A DNA stretch of 8,131 nt from NCBI GenBank assembly GCA_900755005.1, contig CAAEEX010000014.1, forward strand, positions 1-8,131, read 5' to 3'. The stretch is from an uncultured Collinsella sp. GTDB taxonomy: Bacteria; Actinomycetota; Coriobacteriia; Coriobacteriales; Coriobacteriaceae. Positions 1 to 5,154 of the stretch are shown here, piece by piece (position 1 is the first letter of the stretch; each line of letters opens with the position of its first letter). Both the position numbers and the translations under genes were made by a program. The notes below the pieces were generated by a model, which was given only the letters and a program-made list of their open reading frames with translations, made no database searches and was not told the DNA's origin.

Positions 1-1161
1 GGGCTCGGGCGCAGGCGCCGGCGCCGCAGCGGAATCGGATACGGGCGCTGCGTCGGTGCTAAAACCAGCCGGAGCAGACTTCTTCTCAAACGGCAGCACA
101 AAGGTCAGGACGTCATCCTTATCCTCATCAGCCCATTCAGCTGCATAACGCGCTACCCAATAGCCAACGGCACGATGCTTGAGCATCTTGCCAAAGACCG
201 TAAGGAATACCGTGACAAACGCCGTCAGCACCAAGAACAATACGAGCGTGATGCCACCGCCGGTAACAAGCGCCTCAATAGCCGAAGGACGGTAGTAGTA
301 GCTATACATACCGACAGAGGCAATGGCGCCGAAGACGAGCGTCAGGATCCATGTGACAACGTTGGCGACCAGACCCGTCAAAAACTCGGGAAGGAACGAA
401 GCGCAGAACAGCTTGGTCTTGTTGTGCTTAAACGCCGCCCAGACCTTGTCGAGCGAAAACGCGCTCTCGACACGACCGGTCACCGCAAAGTGCATCACGG
501 CAATGTCGGCGAACATCTTAAAGAAGACCCCCAAGACCGCCGTGGCAATCATAGCCAGGACAAGCAGGCCAAGCGAGCCAAACAGCGCTGCCTCGAGTGC
601 ATAGGAGCCGTAATACGAATACGAGCCCGCGGCGCCAATTACCACGCTCTCCACCAGCGAAAGCACTACACCGATAACGGGAATGGCAGCGATAACCTCG
701 AGCACGACCGAGATAACGCTCGAAAAGACTCCGAGGCCAAACGACGTGGAACGCATGAGTGGACGATCCATACCGCCATCAACCTTGAGCGACAGATCGC
801 GACCCCACTCAATACCAAAGCCGGAACCACACACGCTCGCAATGCAAGCTGCCAAAAAGCCGATGGCAGCTGCAATGCCGCCAATAACGGGAATAAACAG
901 CACGAGTACCGACACAACACAAATCAGCGCCGGTAAAAAGGCAATCTGGCACACGCGCTGCAGCACGCCCGGAGTCTTGGTCATATCCTCAAACGCCTGA
1001 GCCACACAGCCCTTGGACGCATTCGCCACGGGCGGTTGCGGAACAAACTGCTGGGGCTGACCCTGAGGGGCAGAGGCTGCGGCACCGGCATTAGGAGCAC
1101 CACACGCGCCGCAGAACTTGTCGTTATCGCCCATGGGGGCGCCACACTGCGAGCAGAACAT
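1..1161 (-). CDS. Zinc-ribbon multi-pass membrane protein (partial, 3' end outside window)
   Basis: The frame stays open from an ATG at 1161 to position 1, giving 387 residues with the C-terminus off the edge. The N-terminus is a zinc ribbon: MFCSQCGAPM, then CGACG, so two CxxC pairs at residues 3-6 and 17-20. A Pro/Gln/Ala linker (about 22-48) follows, then several hydrophobic segments (about 73-112, 143-178, 193-222, 262-284, 302-325) that should form a membrane domain. The visible tail is acidic (about 342-351), then Ala/Pro-rich. This layout resembles DUF4013-type membrane proteins with an added zinc ribbon, but I am unsure of the family and no function can be assigned. The start is supported by AAGGGA at 1174-1169, 7 nt upstream. 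The gene is preceded by a 149-nt spacer after yitT, so it may have its own promoter. Confidence 0.85.
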   Translation of the reverse strand, partial: MFCSQCGAPMGDNDKFCGACGAPNAGAAASAPQGQPQQFVPQPPVANASKGCVAQAFEDMTKTPGVLQRVCQIAFLPALICVVSVLVLFIPVIGGIAAAIGFLAACIASVCGSGFGIEWGRDLSLKVDGGMDRPLMRSTSFGLGVFSSVISVVLEVIAAIPVIGVVLSLVESVVIGAAGSYSYYGSYALEAALFGSLGLLVLAMIATAVLGVFFKMFADIAVMHFAVTGRVESAFSLDKVWAAFKHNKTKLFCASFLPEFLTGLVANVVTWILTLVFGAIASVGMYSYYYRPSAIEALVTGGGITLVLFLVLTAFVTVFLTVFGKMLKHRAVGYWVARYAAEWADEDKDDVLTFVLPFEKKSAPAGFSTDAAPVSDSAAAPAPAPEP

Positions 1162-1221
1162 AGAATCATCCCTTCGTATCTTGAGCGAATCACTTGGATC
1201 GCAAACGATGTCTTTAGCATC

Positions 1222-1252
1222 ATTATTGCCCAATGTGGGGTCAAATACTCAA
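1222..1252 (-). promoter_or_regulatory. Weak candidate promoter for the zinc-ribbon gene
   Basis: Read on the minus strand, TTGAGT (1252-1247) and AATAAT (1227-1222) match the -35 and -10 consensus at 4/6 and 5/6 positions. The 19-nt spacing is longer than ideal. A second possible -35, TTGACC (1244-1239), has no good -10 at 16-18 nt. The spacer 1162-1310 shows no convincing terminator for yitT, so read-through from yitT is also possible. Confidence 0.25.
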
Positions 1253-1310
1253 AGATGACCGATTTGCAAGGTACACGGCGCCAGCAGGCGGTTCGTTGAA
1301 TACGTCTGCG

Positions 1311-2333
1311 TTAGTTCGTTCCGCGGAAACCCTTGCCGACGATCTCGGAGCTGTCGACAATCGTGATAAAGGCACCCGGATCGATCTCGCGCGCGTAGCG
1401 ACGCAGTTGCACGGCCTCGCGACGACTCAGCACGCTCATAATCACCGTCACGCACTTGCCCGAGAAAGCACCGTAGCCGCGGCTGATAGTCGCCGTACGG
1501 TTGAGATGCTTGACGATAAACTCCTCGACTTTAAGGGGCTCGGAGCAAATGACCGTGCAGACTTTACGCAGGTGGATGCTCTCGATGGCTTTGTCGACCA
1601 CAAGCGTCTTGGCAAACAGGCCGAGCACGCAATACAGACCGACGCGCGGGCCGTACAAGAAGGCCGCGATGGTCACGATGCCGATATCGACCAGCAGCAG
1701 CGCACGGCCGATCTCAAGCGTCGTGCGGCGTTTGAGAATCATGGCGAGGATGTCCGTGCCGCCCGTCGAGGCACCAATATCAAAGACGATGGCGCTGCCG
1801 AGCGCCGGCAGAATCACGGCAAAGCACAGGTCGAGCCACATATCGCCCGTCATCGAGACATCGGTCGGAATAAAGAGCTCAAACAGCGAAACATAGGCGG
1901 ACAGCGCAAACGAGGCAAAGACACTCCACAGGATTGCCTTGCGCTCCAAAAAGATAAAGCCCAGGATGACGAGCACCGCATTGATAATCCACATAAAGAC
2001 GCCGACGGGCAGGGTCGGGAACAGCGTGGACAGAATGACCGACACGCCCGAGGTGCCGCCAAAAGCAAAGTGATTAGGGGTTTTAAACGCGACGATGGCA
2101 AAGGCCGTGAGGATCAGGCCCAAATTGAGCTCGGCAAAAAAGCGCGGAAAGCCCGGCTCCTGGCTGCGCTTGCGACCAGCGCGCTCGCCCCGCTCGATAA
2201 CATCGCGATCAACCACGCGCTCCATCGGCACCACGGGAGGACGATGCATCTCCTCGGCAGCACGCGATGCCGCCTCTGCCGCGGCGGCCTCAATCGCCCA
2301 TGCCTTGCTTTCTGTTTCGTGCTCGTCAGCCAT
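1311..2333 (-). CDS. YitT family membrane protein (DUF161 + DUF2179)
   Basis: A 340-residue protein. Residues 1-60 are a charged, Ala/Glu/Arg-rich cytoplasmic extension. A multi-pass membrane region follows (about 66-245) with the family signatures GGTSG (92-96) and ASTGGTDI (188-195). The soluble C-terminus (about 256-335) is a DUF2179 domain ending in the typical pattern DPGAFITIVDSSEIVGKGF. Members of this family are common in Firmicutes and Actinobacteria, and the transported substrate, if any, is not established. The usual length is near 280 residues, and the excess lies in the N-terminal extension. The start is ATG at 2333 with GAGGGG (2347-2342) 8 nt upstream; the stop is TAA at 1313-1311. 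It is separated from asp23 by 208 nt of hairpin-rich sequence, so it is probably a separate transcript. Confidence 0.93.
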   Translation of the reverse strand: MADEHETESKAWAIEAAAAEAASRAAEEMHRPPVVPMERVVDRDVIERGERAGRKRSQEPGFPRFFAELNLGLILTAFAIVAFKTPNHFAFGGTSGVSVILSTLFPTLPVGVFMWIINAVLVILGFIFLERKAILWSVFASFALSAYVSLFELFIPTDVSMTGDMWLDLCFAVILPALGSAIVFDIGASTGGTDILAMILKRRTTLEIGRALLLVDIGIVTIAAFLYGPRVGLYCVLGLFAKTLVVDKAIESIHLRKVCTVICSEPLKVEEFIVKHLNRTATISRGYGAFSGKCVTVIMSVLSRREAVQLRRYAREIDPGAFITIVDSSEIVGKGFRGTN

Positions 2334-2422
2334 TACGGCAACCCCTCGTTAACAATTTGGAAACAATGCGCCCATTAGGGTAACGCGGAACGCGACGATT
2401 GCAACCCCTAGTTAGACGAGCG

Positions 2423-2446
2423 GTATGCCTACATCGGGGGGCATAC
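2423..2446. repeat. Short inverted repeat in the yitT leader
   Basis: GTATGCC (2423-2429) is the exact reverse complement of GGCATAC (2440-2446), with a 10-nt loop. It lies upstream of yitT and just beyond the asp23 terminator-like hairpin. It could be an operator-like palindrome or a chance hairpin; no T-run follows on either strand. Confidence 0.35.
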
Positions 2447-2450
2447 AAAT

Positions 2451-2488
2451 AACGGCCGGCCACGCTTTTGCTTGCGCGGTCGGCCGTT
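2451..2488 (-). terminator. Terminator-like hairpin downstream of asp23
   Basis: Arms 2451-2461 and 2478-2488 pair over 11 positions. One position is imperfect: A-C in minus-strand RNA, G-U in plus-strand RNA. An inner CGC/GCG pairing closes a loop at 2466-2473. The stem is very GC-rich (ACGGCCG...CGGCCGT). On the minus strand it is followed by ATTTGTAT, a weak T-run. It is the best end point for the asp23 transcript, reached after the repeat at 2489-2543. Confidence 0.5.
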
Positions 2489-2543
2489 TAACGTTTTCGC
2501 AGATAAAACCTGCCAAAACAAACCTGTCCCTTTTTGGAAGGTT
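2489..2543 (+). repeat. REP-like hairpin element, copy A
   Basis: This 55-bp element consists of a 16-nt tail (TAACGTTTTCGCAGAT) and a hairpin. AACCTGCCAAAA (2507-2518) pairs with TTTTGGAAGGTT (2532-2543) with one mismatch, around a 13-nt loop containing AACCTGTCCC. It matches 7359-7414 (opposite strand) at 51 of 55 positions, including the tail outside the stem. Its last two bases are the first two bases (on the plus strand) of the asp23 stop codon complement, so the element abuts the gene end. It lacks a proper T-run in the direction of asp23 transcription. Confidence 0.8.
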
Positions 2544-3057
2544 ACTCGTGCTGGCTGGTGCGGTGCTCGTACTCCTCGGGGGTGATGACGTCCTCGATGC
2601 GCAGGTTGACGCCCGCCACCTCAAGGCCAGTCATCGCGGCCAGACGCTCGGTCACGCGCGCCTTAACGTCGTCGAAAATCGCGGGCGCATAGGCGCCGTA
2701 CTCGATGATGACAGAGATGTTGACGACCACACGATTGTCATCGGTGACCTCGACCGTCACGCCCTTGGTCAGATTCTCGGCACCAAACTGCTCCTGCACA
2801 AAGTGCATGAGGTTACCCTTCATGCCCAGAACGTGCGGAACCTCGCGAGTGGCCATGGCAACGATCTTCTCGATCACACCGTTGGAATAGGTCAGCGAGT
2901 CCTCGGACTCGTCCGCCTCCTCGTCGTCCTCATCCTCATCGGACTCGACCTCGACAAGAGCCTCGTCCTCGAGCGTCACATCCTCGGCTTCGGCGACGAC
3001 CGCCTCGTTCTCCTCGAGCTCGGTATCGGCCACATCGACCTTCGTATTAAAAGCCAT
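2542..3057 (-). CDS. Asp23/Gls24 family envelope stress response protein
   Basis: A 171-residue protein with no signal peptide or membrane segment. Residues 7-54 are a strongly acidic, probably disordered stretch. The Asp23 domain occupies about 55-160: an LTYSNGVIEKIVAMATREV start, a GVTVEV...VVVNISVIIEYG strand pair, and a C-terminal helix and strand ending VNLRIEDVI. In Staphylococcus aureus, Asp23 is an abundant cytoplasmic protein held at the membrane by AmaP, and its loss triggers a cell-wall stress response. Here an AmaP-like protein and a DUF2273-like protein are encoded immediately upstream, in the same order. The start is ATG at 3057 with a strong AAGGAGG (3068-3062) 4 nt upstream; the stop is TAA at 2544-2542. 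The gap to the DUF2273-like gene is 44 nt, consistent with one operon. Confidence 0.93.
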   Translation of the reverse strand: MAFNTKVDVADTELEENEAVVAEAEDVTLEDEALVEVESDEDEDDEEADESEDSLTYSNGVIEKIVAMATREVPHVLGMKGNLMHFVQEQFGAENLTKGVTVEVTDDNRVVVNISVIIEYGAYAPAIFDDVKARVTERLAAMTGLEVAGVNLRIEDVITPEEYEHRTSQHE

Positions 3058-3101
3058 GGTTCCTCCTTATGCCTGCCGCGGATGCGACAGTCGAATACAT
3101 A

Positions 3102-3479
3102 TTAGCGGCCACTAAACAGACGGCCGAAGAAGTTGACGATCCCGTTCTCGCCGTCGCGAATCTGGCCGATCACAGCGCCGATCAGCACGAAGAATGCAAT
3201 GACAAGCGTATCCCACAGGCCGAGCGTGAGCACCAACACGGCGAGGATAAAGCCAGCGACGGCGCCGAGCGTGGTGTTGGGATGACGCACAGCATAGCTC
3301 CAGATGGCAGCGCCCGTACCCTTGATGAGACCCATAGCCTCGTCAAAATCCGCGGCTGCCGCATCTTGCAACTCGGTTGCCTCTGCTTTGGAATCAACAG
3401 GTTCGCTCGCCGGCGTGGCGCTCTGATCAATCGTCAGGCGCGGCGTACGAGCGGTCTTATCTTGATTGGTATCACTCAC
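3102..3479 (-). CDS. DUF2273-like small membrane protein of the Asp23 cassette
   Basis: A 125-residue protein. Residues 1-45 are polar and Ala/Asp/Glu-rich. Two adjacent hydrophobic helices (about 69-88 and 90-106) form a membrane hairpin with glycines (LGAVAGF, IGAVIGQIRDG), and a short amphipathic tail ends LFSGR. Family resemblance and position between amaP and asp23 point to DUF2273, the small membrane partner in this cassette; its exact role is unknown. The frame is open further upstream to 3692, but the GTG at 3479 is chosen. It has GGAGG (3490-3486) at a 6-nt spacing and it overlaps the amaP stop by 8 nt, the usual sign of translational coupling. The upstream extension would lie wholly inside amaP and is Arg/Ser-rich shadow sequence. 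Confidence 0.85.
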   Translation of the reverse strand: MSDTNQDKTARTPRLTIDQSATPASEPVDSKAEATELQDAAAADFDEAMGLIKGTGAAIWSYAVRHPNTTLGAVAGFILAVLVLTLGLWDTLVIAFFVLIGAVIGQIRDGENGIVNFFGRLFSGR

Positions 3480-4017
3480 CGGAAACCTCCACGGTCTGGA
3501 CGGTAGTCTTGGACGGCAAAAAACGGACGCGCGCGGTCGTACCCGGCGTGCCGAGCATGGTGTCGCAAGCTTCCTCGATGCGCTGTTGCATCGCGGTAGC
3601 CAGAGATGCCACGTCCTTATCGTCAAGCGCGATAGCCTCGACCTTAAATCGGACGTGCGAATCGTCGGAGCCTTGGACGCGGGCCTCAACATGCTCGACC
3701 ATCACGCGGTCGTCGCGCTCGGCAGCAGCCCTGGCACACGAAGAAAGCGCCGCAAGGGTAACCTCGATATTGCGTTCCCCCGCCGGATGCACGCAGGACG
3801 GCTCGCGACGAGCAAACATCAGGCGGAAGAAGCTTACCAGCACGCCGATCGCCACAACTCCGCCGCATGCCGTCACGACAATGCGCGGCATGGGGTCGCG
3901 CATCAGCAGCATAAAGCGATACGTATACGGCCCCCAAAACTGGCAGACGAGCGTACCCAGCGCCACGATGGCGGCGGCAAGATACACAATCGCTAGGGCT
4001 CGTTTGAGTACGCGCAC
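3472..4017 (-). CDS. amaP: AmaP-like alkaline shock response membrane anchor protein
   Basis: A 181-residue protein with two N-terminal membrane helices (about 7-27 and 44-66) separated by a short loop, then a cytoplasmic domain (about 82-175). That domain contains an Asp23-like strand-helix pattern (VRFKVEAIALDDKDV, then a helix ATAMQQRIEEACD). This matches AmaP of Firmicutes, the membrane anchor for Asp23. The start is GTG at 4017, supported by AAGGGAG (4030-4024) 6 nt upstream; the stop is TGA at 3474-3472. It is the first gene of the cassette and overlaps the DUF2273-like gene by 8 nt. A TATAAT box lies about 50 nt upstream. The family assignment rests on architecture and gene order more than on residue motifs, since AmaP sequences are divergent. 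Confidence 0.85.
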   Translation of the reverse strand: MRVLKRALAIVYLAAAIVALGTLVCQFWGPYTYRFMLLMRDPMPRIVVTACGGVVAIGVLVSFFRLMFARREPSCVHPAGERNIEVTLAALSSCARAAAERDDRVMVEHVEARVQGSDDSHVRFKVEAIALDDKDVASLATAMQQRIEEACDTMLGTPGTTARVRFLPSKTTVQTVEVSGE

Positions 4018-4067
4018 GTGGCGCTCCCTTCAAATCTCGGCTCTCGAAATGCAAAACGGTTCGCATC

Positions 4068-4096
4068 ATTATAAAAGAGCCGGGTCCGGTGCTCTA
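4068..4096 (-). promoter_or_regulatory. Candidate promoter of the amaP-DUF2273-asp23 operon
   Basis: A perfect TATAAT lies at 4073-4068 on the minus strand, about 50 nt before the amaP GTG. The hexamer 17 nt upstream, TAGAGC (4096-4091), is a poor -35 (3/6). The whole -35/spacer region lies inside the yebC terminator hairpin, and the TATAAT is continuous with its T-run. The box may therefore be a true -10 or just the AT-rich end of the terminator. Confidence 0.4.
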
Positions 4097-4114
4097 CGCA
4101 CGCGGATCCGGCTC
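4068..4114 (-). terminator. Intrinsic terminator of yebC
   Basis: On the minus strand GAGCCGGATCCG (4114-4103) pairs with CGGACCCGGCTC (4088-4077) over 12 positions with one A-C mismatch. Inside, GTGC/GCAC can pair to leave a small GTAGA loop. The stem is followed directly by TTTTATAAT. It is 70 nt past the yebC stop and is the clearest intrinsic terminator in the window. Confidence 0.8.
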
Positions 4115-4160
4115 ATCTATTCCACGAGGCTTGCATGCTCGCTTCATTATGCCCAGATAT

Positions 4161-4178
4161 GCACGGCTTAACCCGTGC
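4161..4178. repeat. Small hairpin just past the yebC stop
   Basis: GCACGG (4161-4166) and CCGTGC (4173-4178) form a perfect 6-bp stem with a 6-nt loop, 5 nt beyond the yebC stop. No T-run follows on the minus strand, so it is not a complete terminator. It may stabilise the transcript 3' end or be incidental. Confidence 0.35.
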
Positions 4179-4183
4179 GGGCG

Positions 4184-4990
4184 CTACTCCTCCTCGAGGG
4201 CAGCGATGACCTCGTCGGTCATGTCCATGGTGCTGTAAACATCCTGGACGTCGTCGAGCTCCTCAAGACGGTCGATGAGGCGCTGAACCTTCTTGGCGTC
4301 GGCGCCGGAGACCTCGGTCGGGGTGGTCGGGACCATGGTGGTCTCGGAGCCCTTGACCTGGACGCCCTGCTCCTCGAGTGCCTTGGAGACAGCCATGACC
4401 TCGTTGGCAGTAGTCCAGACGATCCACTCCTCGCCGGCGTCCTCGTAGTCCTCGCCACCGGCCTCGGCGATGGCCATCATGAACTCATCCTCGTCACCGG
4501 CAGCACCGTTGGCGATCATGGTCTCCTTCTTGGCGTTCTCGTCCAGGATCTCCTTGGCGACGACAATCTGGCCCTTGCGCTCAAACTGGAAGGCGACGGA
4601 GCCGGAGGTGCCCAGGTTGCCACCAGCGTGGGAGAAGGCGGAGCGGACGTCAGCGGCGGTACGGTTGCGGTTGTCGGTCAGGCAGTCGACGTAGACGGCG
4701 ACACCGGCAGGACCGTAGCCCTCGTACACGATGTTCTCGTAGACGGCGGCGTCAGCACCCGAACCAAAAGCCTTGTCGATAGCGGACTTGATCTTGTCCT
4801 TAGGCATGGACTGAGCCTTGGCCTTGGCAACGGCAGCGGCGAGGCTGGCGTTGTTCTCGGGCAGCGGGTCACCGCCGAGACGGGCAGCAACGGTGATGTT
4901 GCGGCTGAGCTTGGAGAAGAGGGCGGAACGCTTGGCGTCCTGCGCGCCCTTACGATGCTTGGTTGTGGCCCACTTAGAGTGTCCGGACAT
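4184..4990 (-). CDS. yebC: YebC/PmpR (TACO1) family protein
   Basis: A 268-residue cytoplasmic protein beginning with the family signature MSGHSKWATTKHRKGAQDAKR. Further conserved blocks are PENNASLAAAVAKAKAQSMPKD (about 44-65), YEGYGPAGVAVYVDCLTDNRNRT (89-111) and FSHAGGNLGTSGSVAFQFERKG (119-140). The family was long annotated as a transcriptional regulator. More recent work on bacterial YebC and mitochondrial TACO1 supports a translation role, relieving ribosome stalling at proline-rich stretches. The protein is about 20-25 residues longer than usual. The extra length is mostly an insertion around 148-166, before the conserved DEDEFMMAIAEAGGED, plus an acidic C-terminal end. The start is ATG at 4990 with AGGAGA (5001-4996) 5 nt upstream; the stop is TAG at 4186-4184. 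Flanking spacers of about 165 nt on both sides suggest it is transcribed alone. Confidence 0.97.
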   Translation of the reverse strand: MSGHSKWATTKHRKGAQDAKRSALFSKLSRNITVAARLGGDPLPENNASLAAAVAKAKAQSMPKDKIKSAIDKAFGSGADAAVYENIVYEGYGPAGVAVYVDCLTDNRNRTAADVRSAFSHAGGNLGTSGSVAFQFERKGQIVVAKEILDENAKKETMIANGAAGDEDEFMMAIAEAGGEDYEDAGEEWIVWTTANEVMAVSKALEEQGVQVKGSETTMVPTTPTEVSGADAKKVQRLIDRLEELDDVQDVYSTMDMTDEVIAALEEE

Positions 4991-5063
4991 ACGTGTCTCC
5001 TATCGGTTTCGACCTAAAGCCCAGCGCAAATGCTCGGGCAATATAAACAAACGTCGTTATGAT

Positions 5064-5088
5064 ATACCTACTAGCCTGCGAGATAAAC
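5064..5088 (-). promoter_or_regulatory. Possible sigma-B/F-like promoter upstream of yebC
   Basis: On the minus strand GTTTAT (5088-5083), 13 nt, AGGTAT (5069-5064) resembles the general-stress sigma factor pattern GTTTAA-N12-16-GGGTAT, with one mismatch in each half. It lies about 74 nt before the yebC ATG. A separate TATATT at 5045-5040 has no matching -35. The match could be chance in an AT-rich spacer. Confidence 0.25.
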
Positions 5089-5120
5089 CCCAAAATGAAG
5101 GCGTCGTGATGATGCCCCCT

Positions 5121-5153
5121 TTGGTGCAAAGAAACCTGACCCCAATGCACCAA
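5121..5153. repeat. REP-like hairpin, copy B (downstream of the 727-residue protein gene)
   Basis: TTGGTGCA (5121-5128) and TGCACCAA (5146-5153) form a perfect 8-bp stem around a 17-nt loop. On the minus strand the loop reads GGGGTCAGGTTTC, similar to the loop of the other hairpins in the window. The hairpin starts 1 nt after the TAA stop of the gene at 5155-7338. No T-run follows on the minus strand (AGGGGGC), which argues against a classic terminator. Confidence 0.6.
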
Positions 5154-5154
5154 G

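Noticed and set aside
175..936. Plus-strand open frame over the zinc-ribbon membrane protein
   Set aside because: The minus strand is open across the entire region with a zinc ribbon, hydrophobic helices and a ribosome-binding site. The plus frame is a low-complexity charged shadow.
1233..2378. Long plus-strand open frame (381 codons) opposite yitT
   Set aside because: It is antisense to a well-recognised YitT protein, has a composition rich in Arg/Asp/His/Gln typical of reverse-complement shadow frames in GC-rich DNA, and shows no recognisable domain.
3480..3692. Upstream extension of the DUF2273-like frame to an ATG at 3692
   Set aside because: It would overlap amaP by more than 200 nt and encodes an Arg/Ser/Pro-rich stretch. 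The GTG at 3479 has GGAGG at a 6-nt spacing.
4175..5017. Plus-strand open frame (280 codons) opposite yebC, rich in Gly/Leu/Val/Asp
   Set aside because: It mirrors the biased codon use of yebC on the other strand and has no family resemblance. The yebC reading is unambiguous.
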